Shown here in pieces: positions 1 through 10,593 of a stretch of 57,352 nucleotides of DNA. The notes under the pieces are model-generated. The model worked only from the letters and a program-made list of their open reading frames with translations. It made no database searches and had not been told where the DNA came from. Origin of the DNA: Treponema sp. (GTDB taxonomy: Bacteria; Spirochaetota; Spirochaetia; Treponematales; Treponemataceae); assembly GCA_024690865.1 (NCBI GenBank), contig JAILON010000153.1:1-57352 (forward strand), in the 5' to 3' direction. Within the stretch, counting starts at the first letter, position 1. Every line of letters begins with the position of its first letter. A program made the translations under genes and the position numbers.

Positions 1-2
1 TC

Positions 3-506
3 TTTGAGTACCAGGCCCGCCTGCTTGCCAAGGAGCTGGATTGCGAGAGCGACTATGCCAAGCTCCTCATCAACGAGGTCTGTTACGAGGGACTTAAACC
101 CTATTTCTTCAAGATAAAGACCTTCCCCGACGTGTACCAGACCCTCGTCGCCTTCAAGTCCGCCGGGCTGAAAATCGGGATCATGTCGGACTTCCCCCCC
201 GAGCAGAAGGGGCGGCTCTGGGGGCTTCGGACCCTGTGCGACGTGTGCATCGGCAGCGAGGAGTCCGGGGCGCTCAAGCCTTCGGTCTATCCCTTCGGCA
301 TCCTTGCAAAAAAGCTGGGGCTTGCCCCGGCCGAAATCCTCTATGTGGGCAACAGCATCAAGTACGATGTGCGGGGGGCCAAGGGCTACGGCATGAAGAC
401 TGCCTACCTGATGCAGGGCTTCAAGAAGCTGTTGGGCATACAGTGTCCGGAGGCGGACATCTCCTTCTCCAGCTACCGTCAGCTGAAAAATATTGTTTTA
501 AACTAG
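3..506 (+). CDS. HAD-family hydrolase, 5'-truncated by window edge
   Basis: The frame is open from the first bases of the window, so the true start lies upstream. The visible part covers the second half of a haloacid-dehalogenase phosphatase: motif II is the Ser in GIMSDFP, motif III the Lys in GALKPSVYPF, and motif IV the acidic pair region YVGNSIKYDVRGAKGYG. These residues bind the phosphate, the catalytic Asp intermediate and Mg2+ in this family. The motif I Asp is outside the window. The substrate cannot be inferred. An internal GTG at 132 is unlikely to be the start because homology-like sequence continues upstream. It ends 71 bases before the next gene and probably belongs to a separate transcript. 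Confidence 0.8.
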   Translation, partial: FEYQARLLAKELDCESDYAKLLINEVCYEGLKPYFFKIKTFPDVYQTLVAFKSAGLKIGIMSDFPPEQKGRLWGLRTLCDVCIGSEESGALKPSVYPFGILAKKLGLAPAEILYVGNSIKYDVRGAKGYGMKTAYLMQGFKKLLGIQCPEADISFSSYRQLKNIVLN

Positions 507-542
507 CAAAAAACGCTAAAGTGTGCTACAATACAGTGCTAA

Positions 543-551
543 TGCTATAAT
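543..551 (+). promoter_or_regulatory. Extended -10 promoter for the giant coiled-coil gene
   Basis: A perfect TATAAT at 546-551 is preceded by TG one base upstream (TGCTATAAT), an extended -10 element. No convincing -35 hexamer is seen 16-18 bases upstream. A second, weaker TGCTACAAT lies at 524-532. The expected start of transcription leaves a leader of about 20 bases before the GTG at 578. Confidence 0.5.
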
Positions 552-577
552 GCGAAGTTAGTGGGTGGGGATAAAAA

Positions 578-3500
578 GTGATTGCTCTTCTTGGTATCGT
601 TATATCGGTGATACTGTCTGCGGCTGTGTCGGTGGGATTGCGCAGCCGGGACAGGAACGACAACTCTCTGGATAAGGTCAAGCGTTACGCCGACAAGAGG
701 CTGGGGGAGTTTGACGAATACTTCAAGAAGCAGCAGGAGCACCAGTCGGTCTCTGGGAACGAGCTTGAAAGCAAGAACATAGAGGCCAAGGCTGCCGTCA
801 AGCGGCTGGAGCAGCAGATTGCCGACTTGAGGGCCGATGCCGAGAACCTTCAGAACGCGATAGATAAAGTGACGTCAATCGGTGACAAGATAGATGCCTA
901 TGATGGGACGATAGATCACCTCCGTGAGATGACTGAGGCTGTCGAGTATAATCTGCAGAAGGTGCAGGACGAGGCGGATGTCATCGACAAGTATAATTCC
1001 AGGCTTGAGAAACAGGACAAGACGATCGGCGCCATAGAGCGCAGGGTAGGGGAGGTGACCAAGCGCTTTTCCGAGAAGAACCTTGAGCAGCTCAAGCAGA
1101 TCGGTACCGACCTCCTGACCCAGTACGAGGAGCGGGCCAAGACCATAGACGAGTCCACGCAGAAGTACCTGGGGGCCAACCAGGCCATCCTTGACAAGAT
1201 CAATTCCGACATCAAGACTGCGTATGCCAATGCTGCCGAAGCCGCCGAGAACCTGGAGAACGATGCGTTTGATTCCCTCAAGGCTCGGTCGGAAGAGCGG
1301 CGGGGGGAGATAATCAGCAGCCTGGAGGCGAACGTAAAGAAGCTCTCCGACTACATAGACAGCAAGGTTCAGGGCGTGCAGAAGGATCTTCTGGAGAAGA
1401 CCAAGGCGTTCGATGCTTCCTATATAAAATCCATCAAGGACTTCGAGGGGCTCCTGGCCCAGCGCAGGGGCGAGATGTCTGCGTTCGTCGAGGGCAAGAC
1501 TGCCGAACTGACGGACGACCTTGAAGAAAAGATAAACATCCTGAACGATGCCATCGCCGAGCGGACTGGGGTGCTGGACTCCACGTTCAGCGACAAGAAG
1601 GATGCGCTTGAGGATATCTTCAACAACCGGATAGAGGAAATAGAGTCTTCGTTTGACACTGTTGCCAAGGGGCTTGAGGCGCGGATCCAGCAGAAGTGCG
1701 ACGAGCTTTCTTCTATCGTCAGCGGCAGCCAGTCAGACTTGGAGGAGCGTTTCTCCGACACGACCGACACGATAAACAATGCGATAAACAGCGCGATAGA
1801 CAGTCTGGAAAAGCTGTACGGCCAGCGCAAGGCGGAGCTTGAAGGGCAGTTCAAGGAACAGACCCTCGGGCTTGAGGACAGCTTCAATAGGAACGTAGAG
1901 TCCATCTCGTCGCAGATTGTCGAGCGGTCGGCCTCCCTGCAGCAGACCTTTGACGCGACAACGGATGGCTGGCATGCCAAGTTCGGGGAGAAGGCTGCGA
2001 AGATTGAAAGCGAGATGGCACAGCGGTCTTCCGATTTGGAGCAACGGGCAGCCGCCCTTGCGGAGGATATTGCCAGCAGGACGGGCGGCTTGCAGTCTGA
2101 CCTTGAACAGCGGACCGCGAACCTTGCGGAGGATATTTCAAGCCGCTATGATGCTCTTGAGTCCAAGCTGGGTGAGCGCGACACAACCCTCGCCGACGAC
2201 ATCATGGAGAAAACCAACGGCCTGCAGGCGGATTTGGAGAGCCGTGCGACTGCCCTCGCCGGTGACATAGCCAGCAAAACTGGCTTGATACAGTCTGACC
2301 TTGACCAGAGGACCTCTGCCCTTGCCGACAAGATTGCCGGAGCCACTGCTGCCCTGCAGTCCGATTTGGACGAGAGGACGTCCGGCCTGAGCGATAGGAT
2401 TGCAAACATTGATTCGGCCCTGCAGTCGCGCCTTGAAGGCGTGCTTGATGGAGCCCAGCAGGTATTTGATGGCAAGCTTTCATCGTTCAACGCTGCCCTT
2501 GACGATGCCAAGCGGAATGCCGACGAGAGCTACGGCGAGAAGTATTCCGCTCTTATGGCTGCGTTGCAGGAGGCTTCTGATTCCATGCGGGAAAGCTTTG
2601 CCCAGCGTTCCGATGCCTTTGAAGGCGACGTGCGTAGGCGGATAGATTCCTTGAAGGATTCCCTCACTTCGGATACGGACAAGCTGGAGGATTCCCTCAG
2701 CAAGCGGATTTTGGACTTGAAGGAGCGTTCTGCCAAACTGGATTCCCACATAAAGAAGGAAACTTCATCGCTTGCAAAATCCGTGCTTGACGAACTGGGA
2801 AAATTGACGACCGACGTGCGCCAGCAGACTGACGATGCCGTTGCCAGGTATAATGCGGAGAGCGAGTCCGACAAGGCTGAGCTTGAGGCCAAGGTCGCCG
2901 AGATTAAAGCCGCCCTTGAGGAGCGTCTGAACCAGATTGCGTCGGATGTTGCGGAACGGACGGGAGCGATTGGCTCCGACGCGGGAAGCCGCATAGATGG
3001 CCTTTCGTCACAGCTGAACGGCAGGATTGACGAGCTGAATTCTTTGGTGGAGGAGATAAACTCCCAGGTTTCCGGCGAGAGCGCGTCGCTCCGTAACAGC
3101 GTCAATGAGCAGCTTTCCGCCGCAGCACAGCAGGCGCAGGATGAGACCCGCGAGGCTGTGGAGCGCTATAGGAACGAGGCGAACAAATACACGATTGAAG
3201 TTGACGAGAGGACTGGCAACCTGCACGACTCCCTGAATGAAAAGCTGGTGGAGCTTGAAAACGCCATTGATGGAAAAACCGGCAGTTTGGAAAGTCGGAT
3301 GCTTGAAAAGATTGATAGCATTTCCAATGAGTTTTCCGGTAGGGCAGATGGGGTTGAATCTTCTTTGTCTGAAAAGATTTTGACAATCTCCAATGCCTTG
3401 AATGGAAAGGCCGATGGAATTGAGTCGTCTTTCACCGAGCGGCTTGAGTCTATTTCCAATGGTCTGGGCGAAAAGGCTGATGGAATTGAATCGTCCTTGT

Positions 3501-6500
3501 CCGGGCGGCTCGACTCCATAGCCACTGATTTGAGTGAAAAGGCGGACGGTGTAGAGTCGTCCCTGTCCGGGCGGCTTGAGTCCATTTCCAATGGGCTGGG
3601 TGAAAAGGCGGATAGCCTTGGCCGGTCCGTTGATGAAAGGCTTTCCCATATTTCTGACTGTATTGCCGAACGGACTGACGGCGTCCAATCCTCCCTTATG
3701 GAAAAAATGGCGGACATTTCCAATGAGCTTTTCGACAAGACAGGCGGTTTGGAACAGTCGATTGACGAAAGAATTTCCAAGTTGACGGATGAACTTGCTG
3801 AAAAGTCCGATGGATTGCAGTCGTCAATGTCGGAAAAGATTTCGAGCGTATACAGTGAGCTTTCTGAGAAAGCTGACGGAGTGCAGTCTTCCGTGTCCGA
3901 CAAGATTTCTTCCATTTCCGATGCGCTCAATGAAAGGACGAACGGGGTGATGTCCTCTCTGTCTGAAAAAATACAGGGTCTGCTGGCAATGCTGGATGAA
4001 AAATCACAGGCCTTGGATGAAAAACTGGAGACTGCCAATGGGGACCTTGAGGCGAAACTTGAGGAAAAGATTGGCCTTGTAAAGGAAAATATAGAAGAAC
4101 GCTACGCTACTGTTGGCGATGATGTTGATTCCCGCACATCTACGTTGTCCCGCAACCTGGATGAATTTATAGAAGGTTGCAACTCACGTTTGGGGAAGAT
4201 GGATTCTGACGTAACCCGGCAGATTGATGAGCTTGAGAAGAAAGTCGGCTCCAAGACTTCTTCCCTTTCCTCCGATGTCGATACCCGTATCGGCAAACTG
4301 CAGGAGGATGTCGCTGCCAAGTCTGCGGAAGCACTGGAATCCTACCGGAGCCTTGCGGACGGCTACATTGGTGAGGTGACTTCCCAGAGCGAGGCCCTGA
4401 GGAAATCCTTGGAGGAAAGCGTCAGTTCACTCCGTGATGAAATTGAGCAGAAGACTGATGGCTTGAAGACTGATGCCGCCGACCGCATTCAGAAAATCGA
4501 GGCTGATTTGGATTTTGCCGCCGCTGAGTTCAACGGTAAGGTCTCCACCATAGAGCGGACTTCCGCCGAGCGTATTGCGGAGCTGGAGAAGTCCGTCGCA
4601 GAAAAGACGAGCGGCATGGAGCTGACGATTGACGACAGGACCAAGGCTGCCGTGAAGGGGCTTGACGAGCAGTTTGCCGAAATAAGCCAGGACATAGACC
4701 TCCGCACCCAGAACGCGCTTGAAAAATACAACAAGAGCGCGGCGGTTTACCTGAAGAACATAGAGGAATACAACGCCCGCATCCAGGATACGTTGAAAAC
4801 CAAAAAGGACGAGCTGGAGAAGCGTGTCAACAATTTCTCCAACGAGATAAATGCGACGATTACGGACAAGTCCACCGGACTCAACGATGTGTTCAACGAG
4901 CGGGTCGCAAACATAAGCTCTGACCTGAGCGGCAAGATAGCGTCGCTGTCCGCAAGCCTGACGACACAGGCGCAGGACATAGAGGCGGATTTCTCGGGCC
5001 GCTTCAATGACTTGACAAACTCCCTTGATGAGAAGGCCCGGACGCTTGCGAGCGACATCGGCGGCAAGTATGATTCGCTTGAAAGCAAGCTTGATGAACG
5101 CGATGCTTCTTTGGCCGATGAAATTACGGGGAAGTATGATGCGCTTGAGGGCCGGCTTGATGAACGCGATTCTGTTTTGGCCGATGAGATTGCCGGCAAA
5201 TATGATGCCTTGCAGAACCGTCTTGACGAGCGTGATTCTGCCCTGTCCTCGGAGATCGGCGGCAAGTATGATGCTCTGGAGAACAAGCTTGGAGAACGTG
5301 ATTCCGCCCTTGCCGAGGAGATACGCAGCAAGTACAATGCGCTGGAAGGCCGTCTGGATGAGCGGGATGCAGCCCTGGCGGAAGAAATCGGCAGCAAGTA
5401 CGATGCGCTTGCCTCCGCGCTTGAAGAGAAACGGACGGGCCTTGACGAAGACATCAGGACCCGCTACGAGGAGCTTAGCGCTCTGCTCGACGGACAGGCA
5501 CAGAGTTTGACTGCTGATATAGAAGGCGAGATAAGCCGCCTGAATGAATCTTTGCGGGAGCGGACCGCTAGCATAGGCGAGGACGTTGCCACCAGGGTTG
5601 AGATGTTGATTGACAGCTTCAAGGAAAAGTCCTCTTCCTTGGAAAGGCAGATCGATGGGCTTGTCCAGACCTTGACCGATTCCGTTGCAGAAAAGACCAA
5701 CGATGTGAACAACGAGGCCGCCTCCAAGATCGTGAGGGCAACACAGGAATTTGAGGAGCGGAGCAACGCCCTTGATGAAAAAATAGATTCCGTTATTTCG
5801 GGCCTGTCGAATTCTTTGGATGACAAGGCCGGGAAACTTGGCGGGGATATCCAGGGGGCGTACGACAGGCTTTCATCAGAGTTTGCCGGAAAATATGATG
5901 CCCTGTCTGGTGATTTCGAAGGTAAGTTTGCCGCCCTTACGAAATCGTTTGATGAGCTTTCCAGCATGTCCACCGATAGGTTTGAAAGCCTTGGGGCTAC
6001 CATTGATGACCGGGTGCGTTCCCTTGATGCGGAGTTTGAAGAACGAATTGCCTCTCTGGATAAATCGGTGCAGGAGAAAACCAGCACTATTGACCAGGAC
6101 GTACAGGACCGGGTGGATTCCCTTATTGCGCAGGTGGACGGCAAGGTGAGCGAGCTTGATGGCGACGTGAACGGCAAGGTGACGGCCCTGAATGACAGTG
6201 TCCATGAGATTACTTCCACAATAGACCAGGACATCAAGGTGAAGGTCGCAGAACTTTCCAATATGCTTGCGTCCCGCACGGGCAGCTTGGACAAGGACGT
6301 GAACGAAAAGCTCCTTGCCATAAGCAAGGTGTTGGACGGGCGTACCGCTGCGCTTGCCAAAAAGCTGAATGAAGAGACCGCAAAGATAGACAGCGATGTC
6401 ATGGTCAAAATCAAGGAGCTGTACACGAGGGCAGAGGCGATAAACGAGGAGATGAACAGGAAGACCACGGCCCTTGAGACCGTTGTGAAGCGTCGCCTGG

Positions 6501-9500
6501 TGGAGCTGGCGGAGGAGGTCAAGCGGGATACAGGGGCCGCTGTTGACGAGTACCGTGCTACATGCGACAACTATACGAAGAATATCGAGGACAGGACAGC
6601 TGTACTCCGCAGCGCCCTTGACGAGAAGGCTGGTGAACTTGAAAAGGAGATAAGCGAGAAGACCGCCAGCCTGGACACCGTGATGAAGCAGCGGTCCGAC
6701 AGCCTTGACGCTTCTATAGCCGAAAAGCTGAACGAGCTGGACAGCAAGGCCAAGGCCATAAACAACGAGATCCATTCAAAGACCTCTGACTTGGAGAAGG
6801 CGGTGAAGGCTCAGCTGGAGACCATGACGAACGATGTCAAGAGCCAGACTTCCGCTGCCATTGAAAAGTACCGGAGCACGACGATAAACTATACGCAGAA
6901 CATCGAGGACAGGACCTCTGCCCTCAGGAAGGCATTGGACAAGAAGACGGCCCTTCTTGGCAAGGAGATAAATGAAAAGACCAAGCTTCTTGAGGACGCT
7001 CTGAACCATCAGCTTGCAGAAGTGAAGGAGAGGACCCTCTCTATAAACAAGGAGATTGCCGGAAAGTCCGAGCAGTTCCAGGATGCGCTGCAGCGGGAGC
7101 TTTCCGAGCTTACGACCAACGTCACGAGGCAGACTTCCCAGGCGCTGGAGAATTACAAGAGCACGGCGGCTTCCTACAGCAAGGACGTGGAGACCCGGAC
7201 TGCGGAACTTCAGCAGATGCTCGATGGCAGGGTTTCATCCCTTAAGCAGATGATTTCGGAAAAGACGGGTTCCTTGGAGAATGATCTGAACAACAAGACC
7301 AGCAGCATTGAGACCTCGTTGAACAATATTACGAGCAACCTCACCTCTGAGCTGAAAAAGCGGACCAATACCCTTGCGCAGGAGATTGCCAACAGGACCG
7401 GTAGCCTAAAGACTGATTTTGATGCGAGGGTGAACAACCTTGAGTCCGACTTCACGACCAAGACCAATATGCTTGCTGAGAAGGTTACGAAAGAGTCGAA
7501 GGATCTTGAGACGGCGGTCAGCACCAATAACAGCGAGGTGACGGCCCGCATTAGCGACAAGGTTGACGAGCTGACGGGACGGCTGGCCGGCAAGGTGAAG
7601 GCGTTTGAGGATACGCTTGATGAAAAGACGAATGCGATAGAGAACGACTTCATGACGCGGCTTGCGGCATTGAAGGAAAGCTTTACCACTTCCTACGAGG
7701 AGGCTCGCCGTACTTCCGAGGCTCTGTCCGTGGATACGCAGGGAAATACCAAGCAGCTTTCACTTTTGAACAATACGCTTGAAGCCAAGACTGATGAAAT
7801 TGTCAAAAGGTTCGATGGAATTTATGCCAAGGCGATGCAGGATGCCGAGAACAAGGAGAAGGAGTCCTACGAGAAGTATTCTGGCATAAGCTCCTCCAAC
7901 CTGCAGAAGTACCACGACAAATTGCAGGGACGGATGGACGAGATCCAACGGTCCGTGGCTGAAACCGTTGCCAACCTGAAGGAGCAGGAGGAAGCCGTAC
8001 GCTCGTATGTAGAGGATTCCCTTGCCCGTCTGAAGGGCGAATTCCAGGAGTCGGAGAAGCTTTCCAAATTGACTGCTGCCCAGGTGGGGGAGGAGACCCA
8101 GCAGGGGCTCCAGCGGTTGAACGACTTCACCGAGGCCATAAACAGGCAGGTTGCGGAGTTTGACAATAAGATTTCTCAGACGATGCAGGGAATAGCGGCG
8201 GAATATGATGCCCGCGAGGCCAAGTTCCTTTCCGGCATAGACAGGCAGCTGGAGGACTACAAGAAGGATATGGAGGGGCGCTTCAGAAGGTTGTCGGCCG
8301 CTGGAAGCGATGTAGACAAGCTTGAGTCGACCCTGAAGAATTTGGTCGATCGCTCTGAAAAGGAAGTGTCTGACAACTTGGACAAATTCACGGAGAGCAT
8401 GAACCAACGGGAAAGCAGTTTCGAGTCTGCCATCAGGGAGCGGAGCAATGCCTTGGCGACGGAGCTTGAGCAGCTCAAGTCCGGAGTCGAAGAGCTGAAG
8501 AACAAGGCGTACGTCAATACCAGCGCAAAGCTCAAAAGCTTTGAGGACAGCTTTGAGCGCGACTTGAAGGACCGCGAGCAGGAGCTTTCCAGCCACTTGA
8601 TTGAATGGAAGAACGACTTTGAGAACAAGATAACTAAGATTGGCGATGAGTACGAACAGAACCGGCGCAAGCTGGAAGGCAAGTACATAGACTCCTTGAA
8701 GAAGCGGCTTGCTGAGGTTCAGGCCAAGACCGACGAGCAGGAACAGAAGTTCCAGACCACACTCTTGAACAACCAGTCTGTCATACAGAATCAGGTTACC
8801 AGCGTGGACCAGCAGCTGCACGACTTTATCGAGAAGTACCGGCAGGAGCTGAAGAAGACTTCTGAACAGGCCGAGGCCATACTGAAGGAAGAGACGTCCA
8901 AGTACAATCGGAAGATTGAAAAACAGATTCAGGACAACCAGTTTACCTTTGATAATGAGCTGGACGAACTGAAGCGGTCCTATGACGAGAAGCAGAAGTC
9001 CAGCACTGCTGCGATTGACAGCGCCATGCAGGCCTTCAATACCTGGCAGATGAGGATCCGTCAGCAATTCGACGAGGCCAGGCTGCAGTTTGACGAGCAG
9101 CTCAAGGACTTCTCCAAGAACACCGCTGACCGCATGGCGGAAATCGTCGAGCAGACGGGAAACTCCGAAGGCGAGATACAGACGAACATCAACAGTCTTG
9201 CCGCAAAGCTCCGCGATTCTATGGCCAGCTACGAGGATGCCTCCAAGGCCATCCTTTCCCGCCTGCAGAAGCAGGCCAGCGATATGCTGGCGGCCAACAG
9301 GGAGATTGCGGATAAGCAGAAGGACAGTACCCTTGCGGACCTGAAGGCCTACGAGAAGAAGTACTCCGAACTGCGCAGTCAAAACCTCAAGTCTTACAAC
9401 GATATGATAAACAAGTTGAATTCTGATACGAACGACTTGCAGTTGAAGATTGGCGAGATAAACTCCAGCGTGGCTACCTTTACTGCACAGACCGGCTTGT

Positions 9501-10429
9501 TTGATACCGCCCGGGAGTTGCAGGACCAGTTGTCTTCTTCAATCAAGGATTTGAAGCGGAAGATAGACGAGGTTGCCTCCTACGAGAAGGAGATTGATGA
9601 GCTTGGCGACAAAATCCGTGAGGTGGAAGCCATGCACGACAACGTGGACCGCAAGATTGGCAACTACGATTCCCAGAAGCTTACCTTGCAGACGATTGAC
9701 GCAAAGTTCAACCGCTTGGTGGAGCTGAGCAACGGAATGGATACGAAAATTGCCGAACTTACCGCTCAGAGCGACAATCTGGTGAACATGCAGTCGATGG
9801 TCAGCAATTTCCAAGATTCCTTGGAAAAGATTCAGAAACGCTACGACCGCATCGAGACCAAAGGTCAGACTATAGACAATGTTTCCAAAACCGTGGATAT
9901 TACGCAGGGGAAGATTGCGGACTTGGAGAAGCGGCTTTTGAGCTGCAACAAGCAGGTTGACAGGCTTCCTGAGGAAATCCAGAGGATGCAGGAGAACGTG
10001 AAGTTCATCACGTCCAACAGCGACCGGATTGACGATGCCGTGGCCAAGCTGGATTCCTTGCAGGGGGTCATAGACAAGGCCAATGACAAGATTGAAGAGT
10101 TTGATTCCACTAGGGAGGAGATGGATAAACTGTATGGCCGTATAGAGGAGCTTTCCAAAGATGCCGACAGCCAGCTGGAGGTTCTGCATGAGATTGTACG
10201 GGACCTTGACAAGAAGAGTTCATCCATCGGTTCTGATTCCAAACCGACGCCCAACCAGAGGGACCGTGTCATTGATCTGAAACGCAAGGGCTGGTCTGTG
10301 AGCGAGATTGCCAGGACGTTGAAGATTGCGGAAGGCATGGTTGACCTCATCCTTGAGTTGGGGAACGGAAATCCCGACCAGAGTATGGACGATGGTGATG
10401 ATCTGTCTTCCCGGCGGAGGCGAAGGTGA
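578..10429 (+). CDS. Giant SpiroCoCo-type coiled-coil protein (3283 aa)
   Basis: One uninterrupted frame encodes 3283 residues starting at GTG 578, after a G-rich GTGGGTGGGG ribosome-binding-like stretch. Residues 2-20 are a single hydrophobic helix (signal anchor), so the long remainder is tethered to the inner membrane, probably on the cytoplasmic side. Nearly all the rest is predicted coiled coil, rich in Asp, Glu, Lys, Ser and Ala. Residues about 920-1140 and 1497-1630 hold runs of 22-residue repeats (for example units beginning EKADGVESSL and GKYDALEGRL), an 11-residue periodicity. The last part (about 3223-3262) looks like a helix-turn-helix: RDRVIDLKRKGWSVSEIA then LKIAEGMVDLIL. Spirochaetes are known for such proteins; a role in cell shape or the filament-bearing envelope is only inference. 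Confidence 0.85.
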   Translation: MIALLGIVISVILSAAVSVGLRSRDRNDNSLDKVKRYADKRLGEFDEYFKKQQEHQSVSGNELESKNIEAKAAVKRLEQQIADLRADAENLQNAIDKVTSIGDKIDAYDGTIDHLREMTEAVEYNLQKVQDEADVIDKYNSRLEKQDKTIGAIERRVGEVTKRFSEKNLEQLKQIGTDLLTQYEERAKTIDESTQKYLGANQAILDKINSDIKTAYANAAEAAENLENDAFDSLKARSEERRGEIISSLEANVKKLSDYIDSKVQGVQKDLLEKTKAFDASYIKSIKDFEGLLAQRRGEMSAFVEGKTAELTDDLEEKINILNDAIAERTGVLDSTFSDKKDALEDIFNNRIEEIESSFDTVAKGLEARIQQKCDELSSIVSGSQSDLEERFSDTTDTINNAINSAIDSLEKLYGQRKAELEGQFKEQTLGLEDSFNRNVESISSQIVERSASLQQTFDATTDGWHAKFGEKAAKIESEMAQRSSDLEQRAAALAEDIASRTGGLQSDLEQRTANLAEDISSRYDALESKLGERDTTLADDIMEKTNGLQADLESRATALAGDIASKTGLIQSDLDQRTSALADKIAGATAALQSDLDERTSGLSDRIANIDSALQSRLEGVLDGAQQVFDGKLSSFNAALDDAKRNADESYGEKYSALMAALQEASDSMRESFAQRSDAFEGDVRRRIDSLKDSLTSDTDKLEDSLSKRILDLKERSAKLDSHIKKETSSLAKSVLDELGKLTTDVRQQTDDAVARYNAESESDKAELEAKVAEIKAALEERLNQIASDVAERTGAIGSDAGSRIDGLSSQLNGRIDELNSLVEEINSQVSGESASLRNSVNEQLSAAAQQAQDETREAVERYRNEANKYTIEVDERTGNLHDSLNEKLVELENAIDGKTGSLESRMLEKIDSISNEFSGRADGVESSLSEKILTISNALNGKADGIESSFTERLESISNGLGEKADGIESSLSGRLDSIATDLSEKADGVESSLSGRLESISNGLGEKADSLGRSVDERLSHISDCIAERTDGVQSSLMEKMADISNELFDKTGGLEQSIDERISKLTDELAEKSDGLQSSMSEKISSVYSELSEKADGVQSSVSDKISSISDALNERTNGVMSSLSEKIQGLLAMLDEKSQALDEKLETANGDLEAKLEEKIGLVKENIEERYATVGDDVDSRTSTLSRNLDEFIEGCNSRLGKMDSDVTRQIDELEKKVGSKTSSLSSDVDTRIGKLQEDVAAKSAEALESYRSLADGYIGEVTSQSEALRKSLEESVSSLRDEIEQKTDGLKTDAADRIQKIEADLDFAAAEFNGKVSTIERTSAERIAELEKSVAEKTSGMELTIDDRTKAAVKGLDEQFAEISQDIDLRTQNALEKYNKSAAVYLKNIEEYNARIQDTLKTKKDELEKRVNNFSNEINATITDKSTGLNDVFNERVANISSDLSGKIASLSASLTTQAQDIEADFSGRFNDLTNSLDEKARTLASDIGGKYDSLESKLDERDASLADEITGKYDALEGRLDERDSVLADEIAGKYDALQNRLDERDSALSSEIGGKYDALENKLGERDSALAEEIRSKYNALEGRLDERDAALAEEIGSKYDALASALEEKRTGLDEDIRTRYEELSALLDGQAQSLTADIEGEISRLNESLRERTASIGEDVATRVEMLIDSFKEKSSSLERQIDGLVQTLTDSVAEKTNDVNNEAASKIVRATQEFEERSNALDEKIDSVISGLSNSLDDKAGKLGGDIQGAYDRLSSEFAGKYDALSGDFEGKFAALTKSFDELSSMSTDRFESLGATIDDRVRSLDAEFEERIASLDKSVQEKTSTIDQDVQDRVDSLIAQVDGKVSELDGDVNGKVTALNDSVHEITSTIDQDIKVKVAELSNMLASRTGSLDKDVNEKLLAISKVLDGRTAALAKKLNEETAKIDSDVMVKIKELYTRAEAINEEMNRKTTALETVVKRRLVELAEEVKRDTGAAVDEYRATCDNYTKNIEDRTAVLRSALDEKAGELEKEISEKTASLDTVMKQRSDSLDASIAEKLNELDSKAKAINNEIHSKTSDLEKAVKAQLETMTNDVKSQTSAAIEKYRSTTINYTQNIEDRTSALRKALDKKTALLGKEINEKTKLLEDALNHQLAEVKERTLSINKEIAGKSEQFQDALQRELSELTTNVTRQTSQALENYKSTAASYSKDVETRTAELQQMLDGRVSSLKQMISEKTGSLENDLNNKTSSIETSLNNITSNLTSELKKRTNTLAQEIANRTGSLKTDFDARVNNLESDFTTKTNMLAEKVTKESKDLETAVSTNNSEVTARISDKVDELTGRLAGKVKAFEDTLDEKTNAIENDFMTRLAALKESFTTSYEEARRTSEALSVDTQGNTKQLSLLNNTLEAKTDEIVKRFDGIYAKAMQDAENKEKESYEKYSGISSSNLQKYHDKLQGRMDEIQRSVAETVANLKEQEEAVRSYVEDSLARLKGEFQESEKLSKLTAAQVGEETQQGLQRLNDFTEAINRQVAEFDNKISQTMQGIAAEYDAREAKFLSGIDRQLEDYKKDMEGRFRRLSAAGSDVDKLESTLKNLVDRSEKEVSDNLDKFTESMNQRESSFESAIRERSNALATELEQLKSGVEELKNKAYVNTSAKLKSFEDSFERDLKDREQELSSHLIEWKNDFENKITKIGDEYEQNRRKLEGKYIDSLKKRLAEVQAKTDEQEQKFQTTLLNNQSVIQNQVTSVDQQLHDFIEKYRQELKKTSEQAEAILKEETSKYNRKIEKQIQDNQFTFDNELDELKRSYDEKQKSSTAAIDSAMQAFNTWQMRIRQQFDEARLQFDEQLKDFSKNTADRMAEIVEQTGNSEGEIQTNINSLAAKLRDSMASYEDASKAILSRLQKQASDMLAANREIADKQKDSTLADLKAYEKKYSELRSQNLKSYNDMINKLNSDTNDLQLKIGEINSSVATFTAQTGLFDTARELQDQLSSSIKDLKRKIDEVASYEKEIDELGDKIREVEAMHDNVDRKIGNYDSQKLTLQTIDAKFNRLVELSNGMDTKIAELTAQSDNLVNMQSMVSNFQDSLEKIQKRYDRIETKGQTIDNVSKTVDITQGKIADLEKRLLSCNKQVDRLPEEIQRMQENVKFITSNSDRIDDAVAKLDSLQGVIDKANDKIEEFDSTREEMDKLYGRIEELSKDADSQLEVLHEIVRDLDKKSSSIGSDSKPTPNQRDRVIDLKRKGWSVSEIARTLKIAEGMVDLILELGNGNPDQSMDDGDDLSSRRRRR

Positions 10430-10448
10430 GAATAGAAGGGGCAGTTCC

Positions 10449-10472
10449 AAAAAAACGGCAACTTTGTTGCCG
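10449..10472 (-). terminator. Rho-independent terminator of carD-ispDF
   Basis: On the minus strand a perfect 7-bp stem (CGGCAAC/GTTGCCG, 3-base loop, 10456-10472) is followed by seven T (10449-10455). It lies 120 bases past the ispDF stop and just beyond the end of the convergent coiled-coil gene. Confidence 0.8.
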
Positions 10473-10593
10473 CAGGGTCTTTGGAACTTGCCTTGGTAAT
10501 TTTCCGGGGAATCAAGACCGCCGGCAACGGCATCCAGAATGCCACCGAGCTTTTTTGGACCGTGTCTTGGTGGTTTTCCGGGCGGCCTATGGA

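Noticed and set aside
7760..9382. 540-codon minus-strand frame opposite the coiled-coil gene
   Set aside because: Shadow of the biased codon use of the coiled-coil gene; low-complexity Leu/Val/Gly composition and no domain. The same applies to the minus frames at 5464-6570, 3166-4038 and 5876-6775.
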